NCBI RefSeq assembly: GCF_900113695.1
Contig: NZ_FOQH01000015.1
Location: 1-64,000 of the forward strand
Origin: Albimonas pacifica
Lineage (GTDB): Bacteria; Pseudomonadota; Alphaproteobacteria; Rhodobacterales; Rhodobacteraceae
DNA: 64,000 bases
Reading direction: 5' to 3'
Positions 27,715 to 38,220 of this stretch are shown here, piece after piece (the first letter of the stretch is position 1; every line of letters starts with the position of its first letter). The position numbers were made by a program, and so were the translations under genes. The notes under the pieces are model-generated. The model did not search any database, was not told the DNA's origin, and saw nothing but the letters and a program-made list of their open reading frames with translations.

Positions 27715-28416
27715 TCAGGCCACGCTGGCGGCGAGGTAGAGGGCCACGACGTGCTCGCGCGCGTCCTCGAGGTGTTCGCGCAGCTCCGCCTCCAGCCGGT
27801 CGCCGTCGCGGGCGCGAATCGCCGCGATCAACGGGTCGTGGGTGGCGGCGATCTTCGCGGGGTCGTCGTAGAGCCGCCCGACGATGGCGATTCCGGCGCG
27901 AAGCTGGGTCGCGAGCTGGTCGAAGATCCGCAGGATCTGGCCGTTGCCCCCCAGCTCGCACAGCATCCGGTGGAAGGCGTAGTCCTCGACCACCTGCTCC
28001 TGCGCCGCGCCGGCGCGGCCGAGCCGGTGCAGCGTCTCGATCTGCGCCTCGAGCCGCGCGAGGTCCGCGTCCGTCATCCGCTTCAGCGCCAGGCGCGCGG
28101 CGTGGATCTCCAGACACTCCCGCAGGTCGTAGATGTCGTGCATCTCCTTGCTGTCGTAGGCGTGCACGAAGAAGCCGCGGCGGGGGTGGGAGACGATCAG
28201 CCCCTGGCTCTCCAGCAGCCGCAGCGCCTCGCGGGCCGGCGCGCGGGAGGTGCCGAGCTCGCGCGCCAGCTTCGCCTCGGCCACCTTCTCGCCCGGGCGC
28301 AGCCGGCCGTCGCCGATGGCGCGGACCACCTGGTCGGCGATGCGCGTGACCAGATCGTCGGGCTGCAGCGCCTGGAACTTCGGCGGGTCGGACGGCTCGG
28401 GGAATTTCTCGAACAT
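27715..28416 (-). CDS. GntR-family transcriptional regulator, FCD type
   Basis: The 233-residue protein has an N-terminal winged helix-turn-helix (residues about 25-90, with ELGTSRAPAREALRLLESQGLI, the GntR recognition region) and a helical FCD ligand-binding domain at about 95-225. Metal/ligand residues expected in FCD proteins are present (D-x-x-x-H in DYAFHRML, and the HDPLIAAIRARD segment). It is divergent from the aldolase operon, with a perfect palindrome between them. It probably represses that operon until a carboxylic acid ligand binds. Confidence 0.93.
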   Translation of the reverse strand: MFEKFPEPSDPPKFQALQPDDLVTRIADQVVRAIGDGRLRPGEKVAEAKLARELGTSRAPAREALRLLESQGLIVSHPRRGFFVHAYDSKEMHDIYDLRECLEIHAARLALKRMTDADLARLEAQIETLHRLGRAGAAQEQVVEDYAFHRMLCELGGNGQILRIFDQLATQLRAGIAIVGRLYDDPAKIAATHDPLIAAIRARDGDRLEAELREHLEDAREHVVALYLAASVA

Positions 28417-28555
28417 CTTGGAAACGCTTCCTCTTCCGCCTCCCTGACGGGCTCCTCCGGCGGCGCCCGGCCGCCTTCGACCCCCCGCGTGCGCTGCTGC
28501 GGACGGCGGCCGGCGAGCATCGTGCGAGTCGGATCAGGGAACGCTGAAAAAAAGA

Positions 28556-28569
28556 AACTGTCGACAGTT
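28556..28569. promoter_or_regulatory. Palindromic operator for the GntR regulator
   Basis: AACTGTCGACAGTT is a perfect 14-base palindrome, with a further TGTCGA half-site at 28574-28579. It sits in the AT-rich middle of the 242-base divergent interval between the regulator and the aldolase gene. GntR/FCD proteins commonly bind short palindromes of this size placed this way. Confidence 0.6.
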
Positions 28570-28658
28570 GATTTGTCGAAAAATCTTCATCATCGTGTTT
28601 TGCGACGCAGCAGAGTCGTCCGGACAACAGCGGACGGCAAGCCTTTTCGGAGTCCGCC

Positions 28659-29429
28659 ATGACGATCCAGACCCAGGTGTCCACCGCCCAGCCGGTGGAA
28701 CGGGTTCACCTCGCCGCCGCCTACCGGCTGATCGCCGAGTTCGGCATGGACGACTCGATCTTCACCCACATCTCGGCCAAGGCCCCGGCGTCGGAGGGCA
28801 AGGACGCCTTCCTCATCAACCCCTACGGCCTTCGCTTCGACGAGGTGACCGCCTCCAACCTCGTCACCGTCGACCTCGACGGGAACATCCTGCGCGACGA
28901 CTACGGGCAGGGGATCAACAAGGCGGGCTTCACCATCCACTCGGCCGTGCACATGGCGCGCCCCGACGTGCATTGCGTGCTGCACACCCACACGGTCGCC
29001 GGCGTCGCGATCTCCTCGACCGAGGAGGGGCTGCTGCCGCTGAACCAGTGGTCGCTGGAGTTCTACGACCGCATCGCCTTCCACGACTACGAGGGCATCG
29101 CCCTGAACCTCGAGGAGCGCGAGCGCCTGATCGCCGATCTGGGCTCCAAGATGATCATGATCCTGCGCAACCACGGCCTGATGACCTGCGGGACCTCGGT
29201 CGGGGATGCGTTCAAGGCGATGTACAATTTCGAGCGCGCCTGCCAGGCGCAGCTCGCGATCATGGCCTCGGGGATGAAGCCCCGCTTCGTGCCCCACGAG
29301 CTGGCCGAGTTCACCGCGGGCCAGGGCGAGGCCTGGGCCGCCAAGCACGAGGCCTCGGGCAAGCCCGATCCGGAGTGGGAGGCCTACCTGCGCCTCGCCA
29401 AGAAGCGCTGCCCGGATTTCGATAGCTGA
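28659..29429 (+). CDS. Class II aldolase/adducin-family protein
   Basis: The 256-residue protein has the zinc aldolase pattern: Gly-rich loop and FTHISAK near residues 35-41, catalytic Glu in NKAGFTIHSAVH, the His-x-His metal motif in VLHTHTVAG near residues 108-116, and the later His in LRNHGLMTCG near 170. These enzymes cleave or epimerise hydroxy-keto sugar acids and are related to fuculose aldolase. It is the first gene of the operon opposite the GntR regulator, with the dehydrogenase gene starting 1 base after its stop. The substrate is unknown. Confidence 0.9.
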   Translation: MTIQTQVSTAQPVERVHLAAAYRLIAEFGMDDSIFTHISAKAPASEGKDAFLINPYGLRFDEVTASNLVTVDLDGNILRDDYGQGINKAGFTIHSAVHMARPDVHCVLHTHTVAGVAISSTEEGLLPLNQWSLEFYDRIAFHDYEGIALNLEERERLIADLGSKMIMILRNHGLMTCGTSVGDAFKAMYNFERACQAQLAIMASGMKPRFVPHELAEFTAGQGEAWAAKHEASGKPDPEWEAYLRLAKKRCPDFDS

Positions 29430-29430
29430 G

Positions 29431-30417
29431 ATGAACGCGATCCCGCCCCTCCAGCCGACGCCAGAGGGCGAGGCGGGCGCCGGTCCCGCGATCGGCGTCT
29501 ACCTCTCCAGCCAGCTCGACCTGATGGCGATCTTCGGGGAGGCGACCGACCCGCGCCTCGTCCTGCTCCGCCCGGAGGAGGTCGAGGACCCGGCCGCCGT
29601 GACCTGCGCCCTGTGCTGGCAGGCGCCCGCCGACGGGTTCGCGCGCTATCCCAACCTGAAGGTGGCGGGCTCCATCGCGGCGGGGGTGGACCATATCCTC
29701 GCCTGCCCCTCGCTGCCCGAGGACGTGATCGTCACCCGGGTGCGCGACGACAGCCAGGCCGATCTGATGGCGGGGTTCGCCGCCTTCCACGTGGTCTGGC
29801 ACCACCGGCGGATGGACGATTTCGTCGAGTGGAACCGACAGGGCCGCTGGGTGCGCACCGACCGCCCCGCCGAGCCCTGCGAGACGACCGTGGGCGTGCT
29901 CGGCTACGGCCTGATGGGCCGGGCGGTGGCGCGCGCCGTCTCGGCCATGGGCTTCGCCGTGGTCGCCGCCGCGCGCAACCCCGCGCAGGGCGAGGCGGGC
30001 GTCGAGGTGATCGCGGGCGAGGACGCGCTGGGCCGGGTGGCCGAGCGGTCGCAGATCCTGATCAACGTCCTGCCGCTGACCGAGGCGACCCGCGACGTGC
30101 TCGACGCCGCCCTCTTCGCGCGGATGCCCAAGGGCGCCTGCCTGATCCACATCGGCCGGGGCGAGCAGATGGTGGAGGAGGACCTCCTCGCCGCGCTGGA
30201 CTCCGGCCGGATCGCCGCCGCCTCGGTGGACGTGTTCCGCAAGGAACCGCCGGGCGACGACCATCCGTTCTGGGCGCATCCGCGGGTCTTCGTGACCCCG
30301 CACCGCGCCTCCGACACCTCGCGCCACGCCACCGTGCGCCAGCTCGCCGACGCCATCTCCGCCGTCGCCGAGGGGCGCGAGCCCGCCAACCGCGTCGACC
30401 GCCGCAAAGGCTACTGA
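29431..30417 (+). CDS. D-2-hydroxyacid dehydrogenase (glyoxylate/hydroxypyruvate reductase A type)
   Basis: The 328-residue protein has a Rossmann NAD(P)-binding motif VGVLGYGLMG near residues 152-161, the substrate Arg region LIHIGRGEQMVEEDLLAAL near 237-255, and the His/Glu active pair in DVFRKEPPGDDHPFW and TPHRASDTS. The short N-terminal substrate domain and GYGLMG motif fit the GhrA branch. It would reduce a 2-keto acid or oxidise a D-2-hydroxy acid released by the preceding aldolase. The gene starts immediately after the aldolase stop. Confidence 0.9.
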   Translation: MNAIPPLQPTPEGEAGAGPAIGVYLSSQLDLMAIFGEATDPRLVLLRPEEVEDPAAVTCALCWQAPADGFARYPNLKVAGSIAAGVDHILACPSLPEDVIVTRVRDDSQADLMAGFAAFHVVWHHRRMDDFVEWNRQGRWVRTDRPAEPCETTVGVLGYGLMGRAVARAVSAMGFAVVAAARNPAQGEAGVEVIAGEDALGRVAERSQILINVLPLTEATRDVLDAALFARMPKGACLIHIGRGEQMVEEDLLAALDSGRIAAASVDVFRKEPPGDDHPFWAHPRVFVTPHRASDTSRHATVRQLADAISAVAEGREPANRVDRRKGY

Positions 30418-30502
30418 GCGCGCCCCTTGCCCCCTCCCCCCTCCCGGAGCCGACCCCCATGACCCGACCCGCCGCCGCCGCCGCCCTCCCGGAGCGCCTC
30501 GC

Positions 30503-32142
30503 ATGACCGAGACCGCGGACCGCATCCTGGTGAACGGCAAGATCTGGGCCGGCCTGAACGAGGGGTTCTTCGAGGCGCTGGCGATCAAGGGCGACAAGGT
30601 GCTGGCGACCGGCACGCGCGCCGAGATCGAGGCGATGGCGGGCGACGACACCGAGGTGATCGACCTGGGCGGCAAGCTCGCCACGCCGGGGCTGAACGAC
30701 AACCACATGCACCTGCACATGTACGGCTTCAACATGAAGCAGGTGGACCTGCGGGCGCGGGACGGCGTCCGCTCGGTCGAGGCGCTGCTGGACCGGATCA
30801 AGGAGGCCGCCAAGACCGCCCAGCCCGGCGAGTGGATCGTGGGCCGCGGCTACGACCACGACAAGCTCGCCGAGCAGCGCCACCCTCACCGCCGGGAACT
30901 GGATGCGGCGGCGCCCGACAACCCCGTCTACATCGTGCGCGCCTGCGGGCACGTGGGCGTGGCGTCCTCGAAGGCGCTGCAGCTCGCCGAGATCGGGCAC
31001 AACACCCCCGATCCCTTCGGCGGCGCCATCGGCCGGGCCGAGGGCGAGCTGACCGGCTGGCTCGCCGAGACGGCGCGCGAGCCCGTGCAGAAGGCGATCC
31101 CCTCGGCGACCGTCGACGACATCGTCGAGGCGATCGAGACCGCCGGCCGCGACCTGCTGACCTACGGCATCACCTCCTGCATGGAGGCCGCCATCGGCAT
31201 CCGCGACGACATGGCGGAGATGCGCGCCTACCAGAAGGCCCATGCCGAGGGCCGGCTGCCGGTGCGCGTCGCGGGCGTGCTGATGGGCGACCTCGACCGC
31301 AACGTCGTGGACCAGTGCTACGAGGAAGGGCTGGTGACGGGCGTCGGCGACGACATGTTCCGCATCGCCGGCGTGAAGATCTTCCTCGACGGCTCGGCCG
31401 GCGGGCGCACCGCCCTGATGTCCGAGCCCTACGAGCCGGAGACCGAGGGCGCCCCCGCCAACTACGGCCTGCAGTGCCAGACGGCGCAGCAGACCGAGGA
31501 CTTCGTGATGAAGTATCACAAGTGGGGCTACCAGGTGACGCCCCACGCCATCGGCGACCAGGCCATCGAGCAGATGCTGGTCGCCTACGAGAAGGCCTAC
31601 GCCGCCCATCCCGCCGAGGACCGCCGCCACCGGATCGAGCATTGCGGCTGGCTCTCCCAGTCCCAGATCGACCGCATGGCCGCGATGGGCATCGTGCCGG
31701 CGCCGCAGCCCAGCTTCATCTACTTCTTCGGCAACGGCTACGAGGCGTGCCTGGGCAAGGAGCGTCCGCAGTTCTGCTATCCGATGAAGGCCTTCCTCGA
31801 GGCGGGCGTGCACCCCTCGGCGTCCACCGACTGTCCGGTCTGCGATATCGACCCGTTCGCGAACATCTATGCTATGGTGACCCGCAAAACCGATACGGGC
31901 GTGGTGCTGGGCGAAGATCAGCGCCTGACCATGGCCGAGGCGCTGCACTGCTACACTTACGAGGCCGCCTATGGCGTCCACGCCGAGGAGAGAAAGGGCC
32001 GGCTGATCCCCGGCCAGTACGCCGACGTCGCCGTCTTCTCGAAGGACTTCTTCGAGATCGACCCCGAAGAGATCCTGACCACCGTCTGCGACATGACCCT
32101 GCTGGGCGGCGAGGTGGTCTTCGACAGGGAGGCCCTTCCCGC

Positions 32143-32146
<4 letters not shown>
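30503..32146 (+). CDS. Amidohydrolase family 3 (YtcJ-like)
   Basis: This is a 547-residue metal-dependent hydrolase. It has the N-terminal beta-sandwich strand ILVNGKIWAG, the metal-binding NDNHMHLHMYG near residues 66-76, the KIFLDGSAGGRTALM region with the Lys/Asp, HAIGDQAIEQ near 352, the RIEHCGW His, and a final Asp in HPSASTDCPV. YtcJ-like enzymes hydrolyse C-N or C-O bonds in small amides; the substrate is unknown. Its stop overlaps the permease start (ATGA), tying it to the ABC importer. A GAG-rich site lies ahead of the ATG. Confidence 0.9.
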
Positions 32147-33077
<931 letters not shown>

Positions 33078-33081
<4 letters not shown>

Positions 33082-33998
33082 CCCTGGCCGAAGCCTCCAC
33101 CGCCCCCGCCGCCGCGGCGGCCGCCGCCCCGCCCGAGGACGCCGCCCCTCCGCGCCGCAAGTCCTGGTTCCGCCGGCTCCTGAGGGACAAGGCCGCCGTC
33201 GCGGCGATGACGGTGCTGGGGATCATCATCTTCGGCGCGATCTTCGCGCCGCTGCTGGCGACCCACGACCCCTACGTGAACTCGCGGTCCGTGATGACCC
33301 CGCCGGTCTGGCAGGCGGGCGGCGAGGCCGAGCACCTGCTGGGCACCGACGGGCAGGGCCGGGACATCTTCTCGCGCATCCTCTACGGCTCGCGGCTGAC
33401 GCTGCTGATCGGGCTCGTGTCGGTGGGCATCGGCGGCTTCATCGGCTCGATGATCGGGCTGCTCTCGGCCTTCTACACGCGGCTCGACGCCTGGCTGATG
33501 CGCCTGATGGACATGATGCTGTCGTTCCCCGCGATCCTGCTCGGCCTCGCGCTGGTGGCGGTGATGGGGCAGGGGGCGGTGCCGGTGATCATCGCGCTGG
33601 CGGTCAGCTCGATCCCCGACTGCGCCCGCATCAGCCGCGGCATCGCGGTCGGCGTGATGAAGATGGAGTTCATCGAGGCGGGCCGCGCGGTCGGCCTCTC
33701 GGACCGGGACCTGTTCCGCAAGTACCTGCTGCGCAACTGCATCTCCTCGATCATGATCTTCATCTCGCTCCGCTTCGGGCAGGTGATCCTGATCGGCGCC
33801 GCGCTGAGCTTCCTCGGCCTGGGCGCGCGCCCGCCGATGGCGGAGCTGGGCATGATGGCCTCCCAGGGACGCGACTATCTTCTGTTCGCGCCGCACATCG
33901 CGGTGATCCCCTCGGTGGTCATCTTCATCATCGTCCTTTGCGCGAACGTCGCCGGCGACGCGCTCCGCGACGTGCTCGATCCGCGGCTTCAGGCGTAG
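33078..33998 (+). CDS. Peptide/opine-type ABC transporter permease (DppC-like)
   Basis: The 306-residue partner permease has an Ala/Pro-rich N-terminal tail, an N-terminal OppC region (LLRDKAAVAAMTVLG), the conserved HLLGTDGQGRDIFSRILYGSR stretch near 94-114, and the EAA loop FIEAGRAVGLSDRDLFRKYLLRN near 203-225. It heterodimerises with the preceding DppB-like protein. The binding-protein gene follows after 86 bases. Confidence 0.94.
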
Positions 33999-34084
33999 GC
34001 CGCGGCAACCCCGCATCGCGGACCGGGGCGCAAGACCCCGGCCGCTTTCGCAACCCGAACGTGCCGACAAGGAGGGCCCGTTAG

Positions 34085-35653
34085 ATGACCAAGAAGATCC
34101 TGGGACTGGGGGCGGCGCTGGCCGTCTCGCTCCCGGCGCTGGCGACGGCGCAGACCGTCACCATCGTCCGCGAGCTCGACTCGAACAAGTACGACCCCCC
34201 CGCGATCACCGCGCTGGCCGGGTCCGAGGCGCTGTTCATGATGGGCGATACGCTCGTCGCCCTGAACGAGGACATGCAGACCATCGAGCCGCTTCTGGCC
34301 GAGAGCTGGGAGGTGTCGGAGGACGGCAAGACCTACACCTTCAAGATCAAGGAAGGCGTGACCTTCTGCGACGGCAAGCCGATGACCGCCGAGGACATCG
34401 CCTATTCGATCAACCGCTGGGTCAGCCCCGAGATCAAGTCGGGCGTCGCCTGGCGCGCGGGCGACATCAAGGAGGTGGTCGCCCTCGACGACTACACCCT
34501 GAAGTACGAGCTCAACGCCCCTTACTCCGAGCTGCTCTACCAGCTGGCCCAGTCCTTCGGGACCGTGGTCGACAAGGAGAACGTCGAGGCGCTGGGCGCG
34601 GACTTCGGCGTCACCGGCTTCAACGGCACCGGCCCCTTCTGCTGGGAGAGCTGGGAGCCGCGCAACCAGCTCGTGATGACCCGGCATGAGGGCTACAACT
34701 GGGGCCCGCCGATGTACGGCGAGGGCGGCGCCAAGGTCGAGAAGATCGTGTGGAAGACGGTCCCCGAGGCCGCGACCCGCACCGTCGCCCTGCTGACCGG
34801 GCAGGCGGACGTGTCCTACTACGTGCCCTTCATCGGCATGGAGAAGATGCGCCAGGCCCCGAACATCGAGGTCGTGCGCTCCGACGCTGCGTTCTGGACC
34901 AACTTCATCGGCTTCAAGGTCGACAAGCCCGGCATGAACGACCCGGCGGTCCGCAAGGCGATCAACTTCGCGGTCAACCGCGAGGCGATGGCCGAGGACC
35001 TGTTCTTCGGCGAGGTCGACCCGGCCTACACCTACGTCTCGTCGGGCGCGCTGGACTACAACCCGGCGGTCGAGGAGTTCGTCTTCAAGTACGACCCCGA
35101 GCAGGCCAAGAAGCTGCTTGACGAGGCCGGCTGGACCGTGGGCGCCGACGGCGTGCGCGAGAAGGACGGCGTGAAGCTGGAGCCGACGATCTACTCCTTC
35201 ATCGGCGAGTGGGCGAAGACCTCGGAGATGGTCCAGGCGGACCTTCTGAAGGTGGGCATCAACCTGCAGATCCAGACCTTCGACCCCACCGTCATCTGGG
35301 GCAAGCTGGCGACGCAGGAGTTCGACGTCTTCACCATGGGCTTCCCCTACGTGTCGGCGGGCGACGCGCTGAACCTCTACTTCCGCTCGTCCAACATCCC
35401 CTCGCCGAACCGGATGAACTGGAACGACCCGGAGACGGACGAGCTGCTCAAGACCGCCGCCGCCGCCACCACGGACGCGGCGCGCGCCGAGGCCTACGGC
35501 AAGGTGCTGATGAAGGTGCAGGAGGCGGTCACCTGGCTGCCGATCTACGAGCGCCCGATGCAGATCGCCTACGTCTCGAAGCTGAAGCCGATCAAGCCGC
35601 ACAACATCTACGGCGCCGGCCTCTACAAGGGCCTGCAGCTCGAGTTCAAGTGA
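34085..35653 (+). CDS. ABC transporter substrate-binding protein, family 5
   Basis: The 522-residue periplasmic protein has a signal peptide (KKILGLGAALAVSLPALATA, cleavage near residue 23) and the SBP_bac_5 layout. This includes TYTFKIKEGVTFCDGKPMTAEDIAYSI near residues 80-106, the PNRMNWNDPETDELL region near 440-454 and a C-terminal WLPIYERPMQIAYV strand. It captures the substrate for the DppBCDF importer. A strong AAGGAGGG site lies 7 bases ahead of the ATG, and a GC hairpin follows the stop, allowing higher binding-protein than membrane-protein expression. Confidence 0.93.
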   Translation: MTKKILGLGAALAVSLPALATAQTVTIVRELDSNKYDPPAITALAGSEALFMMGDTLVALNEDMQTIEPLLAESWEVSEDGKTYTFKIKEGVTFCDGKPMTAEDIAYSINRWVSPEIKSGVAWRAGDIKEVVALDDYTLKYELNAPYSELLYQLAQSFGTVVDKENVEALGADFGVTGFNGTGPFCWESWEPRNQLVMTRHEGYNWGPPMYGEGGAKVEKIVWKTVPEAATRTVALLTGQADVSYYVPFIGMEKMRQAPNIEVVRSDAAFWTNFIGFKVDKPGMNDPAVRKAINFAVNREAMAEDLFFGEVDPAYTYVSSGALDYNPAVEEFVFKYDPEQAKKLLDEAGWTVGADGVREKDGVKLEPTIYSFIGEWAKTSEMVQADLLKVGINLQIQTFDPTVIWGKLATQEFDVFTMGFPYVSAGDALNLYFRSSNIPSPNRMNWNDPETDELLKTAAAATTDAARAEAYGKVLMKVQEAVTWLPIYERPMQIAYVSKLKPIKPHNIYGAGLYKGLQLEFK

Positions 35654-35672
35654 GCCCGAGCGCCTGATCCCC

Positions 35673-35698
35673 GCGCCGGCCCCCTCCGGGGCCGGCGC
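35673..35698 (+). terminator. Hairpin after the binding-protein gene (attenuating)
   Basis: An 11-base-pair perfect stem (35673-35683 with 35688-35698) with a 4-base loop lies 20 bases after the stop. No T-run follows, so it probably stabilises the upstream mRNA or causes partial termination before the second amidohydrolase. Confidence 0.5.
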
Positions 35699-35770
35699 AT
35701 CCCCTCCCGAATTTCCGCCCGCGCCGGCCGCTTCGCGCCGCCCGGGCCGCGACCCGAGGTCCGCCCCCAG

Positions 35771-37225
35771 ATGACCGATGCCGCCCCCGTCACCGTGATC
35801 CGCAACGCCGCCTGGATCGTCGCCTGGGACGAGGCCAAGGGCCGCCACGCCTACCTCCACGACGGCGACGTCGCCTTCGCCGGCGACCGCATCGTGCAGG
35901 TCGGCGGCAAGTACGAGGGCGAGGCCGCGGTCGAGCTCGACGGCCGCGACCGCATGGTCGCCCCGGGCCTGGTGAACGTCCACTCGCACCCCTCTTCCGA
36001 GCCGATGAACAAGGGGATGCTGGACGAGCTCGGCTCGAAGCGCCTCTACATGTCCTCGCTCTACGAGTTCATGCCGCTGTTCCGGCCGGACCCCGAGGGG
36101 GTGCAGGACTGCGTGAAGGTGGCGCTCTCGGAACTGCTGATGTCGGGCGTCACCACGCTGGTCGACCTCTCGGTCCCCTACGAGGGCTGGATCGACCTGC
36201 TGGCGCAGAGCGGGATCCGCGCCTACGCCGCGCCCATGTATCGCTCCGCCCGCTGGTACACCAGGAACGGCTACGTCACCGAATACGAGTGGGACGAGGC
36301 CGCCGGCGAAAAGGCGATGGAGGAGGCGATGGCCGTCGTCGACGCCGCCGTCTCGCATCCCTCGGGCCGGCTCTCGGGCATCGTCTCGCCGAGCCAGATC
36401 GACACCTGCACGCCCGAGCTGATCCAGGCCTCCGCCGCCGAGGCCAAGAAGCGCGGGCTGAAGATGACCCTCCACGCCGCGCAGAGCGTGGTGGAGTTCC
36501 ACGAGATCACCCGGCGCCACGGCATGACGCCGATCGAGTGGCTCGACAGCCTCGGCGTGCTCGACGACAACCTGATCATCGGCCACGGCATCTTCCTCAA
36601 CGACCACGCCAACGCCAACTGGCCGCTGGGCAACGACTTCGAGCGGCTGCAGAAATCCGGCGCCGCGGTCGCCCATTGCCCCACCGTCTTCCAGCGCCGC
36701 GGCATCACCATGCGCACGCTGGGCCGCTATCTGCGCGGCGGCATCCCGATGGGGCTGGGCACCGACACCTACCCCCACAACATGATCGAGGAGATGCGCA
36801 ACGCGCTGACCAACTCCCGCGTCATGGCCACCAACGTCTACGACATCCGCACCGCGCAGGTGATCGACATGGCCACCACCGGCGGGGCCGCGATCCTGCG
36901 CAACGACCAGATCGGCCGGCTGGCCCCGGGCCTGAAGGCCGACCTGTTCACCGTCGACATCCGTCACCGCGCCATGCGGCCGGTGCGCGATCCGCTGTCC
37001 TCGCTGGTCTACGTCGCCGCCGAGCGGGCCGTGCGCGACGTCTACGTCGACGGCCGCCAGGTGGTGAAGGACGGCGACTGCGTCGCCTTCGACCTCGATA
37101 AAGCGCTGGACGGGCTGGAAGCCGCCCAGCGGCGGGCCGAGGCGATGTTCCGCCAGCTCGATTTCGCCGGCCGCAGCCACGCCGAGGCGGCCCCCTACGT
37201 CTATGCCAACGAGGGCGCCGAATGA
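35771..37225 (+). CDS. Amidohydrolase (AtzB/TrzN/guanine-deaminase-like)
   Basis: This 484-residue enzyme of the aminohydrolase branch has VRNA-type start strands, the metal-binding VNVHSHPSSEP near residues 73-83, a catalytic His in KMTLHAAQSVVEFHE near 235, the IIGHGIFLN His near 275 and the final Asp in MGLGTDTYPHNM near 336. Such enzymes hydrolyse or deaminate N-heterocycles. Its stop overlaps the ATPase start by ATGA, so it belongs to the importer operon. With the YtcJ-like enzyme it gives two different amide or amine hydrolases beside one uptake system. Confidence 0.88.
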   Translation: MTDAAPVTVIRNAAWIVAWDEAKGRHAYLHDGDVAFAGDRIVQVGGKYEGEAAVELDGRDRMVAPGLVNVHSHPSSEPMNKGMLDELGSKRLYMSSLYEFMPLFRPDPEGVQDCVKVALSELLMSGVTTLVDLSVPYEGWIDLLAQSGIRAYAAPMYRSARWYTRNGYVTEYEWDEAAGEKAMEEAMAVVDAAVSHPSGRLSGIVSPSQIDTCTPELIQASAAEAKKRGLKMTLHAAQSVVEFHEITRRHGMTPIEWLDSLGVLDDNLIIGHGIFLNDHANANWPLGNDFERLQKSGAAVAHCPTVFQRRGITMRTLGRYLRGGIPMGLGTDTYPHNMIEEMRNALTNSRVMATNVYDIRTAQVIDMATTGGAAILRNDQIGRLAPGLKADLFTVDIRHRAMRPVRDPLSSLVYVAAERAVRDVYVDGRQVVKDGDCVAFDLDKALDGLEAAQRRAEAMFRQLDFAGRSHAEAAPYVYANEGAE

Positions 37226-38220
37226 CCGACCCCACCGACGCCCCCCTGCTGGAGGTCCGCGACCTCCAGGTCCATTTCGACACCGAAGGCGGCACCTTCC
37301 GGGCCGTGGACGGCGTGTCGTTCTCCGTCCGCCGCGGCGCCACGCTGGGCATCGTGGGCGAGAGCGGCTGCGGCAAGTCCGTGACCAGCCTCGGGGTCAT
37401 GCGCCTGATCCCCCGCCCGCCGGGCCGCTATGCGGGCGGCGAGGTGCTGTTCGAGGGCAAGGACATCCTCAAGCTCTCCGAGAACGAGATGCGCAAGCTG
37501 CGCGGCGGCCGGATGGGGATGATCTTCCAGGAGCCGATGACCTCGCTGAACCCGGTCTACACGATCGGCGACCAGATCATCGAAAGCCTCCGCGCCCACG
37601 GCTGGAAGGACAAGGCCAAGGCCCGCGCCCGGGCCATCGAGATGCTGGACCTCGTGCGGCTGCCCTCGCCCGAGACCCGGGTCGACGATTTCCCCCACCA
37701 GCTCTCCGGCGGGCAGAGGCAGCGCGTGATGATCGCGCTGGCGCTGGCCAACGACCCGGAACTCCTGATCGCCGACGAGCCCACGACCGCCCTCGACGTC
37801 ACCATCCAGGCGCAGATCCTGGAGCTGATGCGCGACCTGCGCGAGCGGACCGGCTCGGCCATCGTGCTGATCACCCACGACCTCGGCGTGGTGGCCGAGA
37901 CCTGCGACGACGTCGTGGTGATGTATGCGGGCAAGGTGGTCGAGAAGGCGCCCGTCGCCGACCTCTTCGCCTCCGCCCAGCACCCCTACACCCTGGGCCT
38001 GATGGCGGCCGTGCCGCGGCTGGACGCGCGCACCGACCGGCTGGAGACGATCCCCGGCTCGGTGCCGCCGCCCTACCTGCAGCTTCCGGGCTGCCGCTTC
38101 GCCGGGCGCTGCCCGCTCGCCACCGACCACTGCCGCTCGGCCCCTCCGCCCCTCAAGGAGATCGGCCCCGGCCGCGCCGTCGCCTGCTGGCGCGCGCCCA
38201 TCGAGGAGGCCGCCGCATGA
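37222..38220 (+). CDS. Peptide/opine-type ABC transporter ATPase (DppD-like)
   Basis: The 332-residue ATPase has Walker A GESGCGKS near residues 47-54, the Q-loop FQEPMTSLNP, the signature LSGGQRQRVMIALAL near 163-177, Walker B LLIADEPTTALD near 184-195, the switch His in ITHDLG, and the C-terminal oligopeptide-transport domain (CRFAGRCPLATDHC) with its paired cysteines. It overlaps the genes on both sides by 4 bases. Confidence 0.95.
   Translation: MTDPTDAPLLEVRDLQVHFDTEGGTFRAVDGVSFSVRRGATLGIVGESGCGKSVTSLGVMRLIPRPPGRYAGGEVLFEGKDILKLSENEMRKLRGGRMGMIFQEPMTSLNPVYTIGDQIIESLRAHGWKDKAKARARAIEMLDLVRLPSPETRVDDFPHQLSGGQRQRVMIALALANDPELLIADEPTTALDVTIQAQILELMRDLRERTGSAIVLITHDLGVVAETCDDVVVMYAGKVVEKAPVADLFASAQHPYTLGLMAAVPRLDARTDRLETIPGSVPPPYLQLPGCRFAGRCPLATDHCRSAPPPLKEIGPGRAVACWRAPIEEAAA

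Noticed and set aside
28417-28658. Specific -35/-10 boxes for the aldolase and GntR genes
   Set aside because: The region is AT-rich, but several overlapping weak matches exist and none stands out on either strand.
33989-37180. Minus-strand open frame of 1063 codons opposite the binding protein and amidohydrolase
   Set aside because: It is a composition-driven shadow of two well-supported genes with clear motifs on the plus strand.
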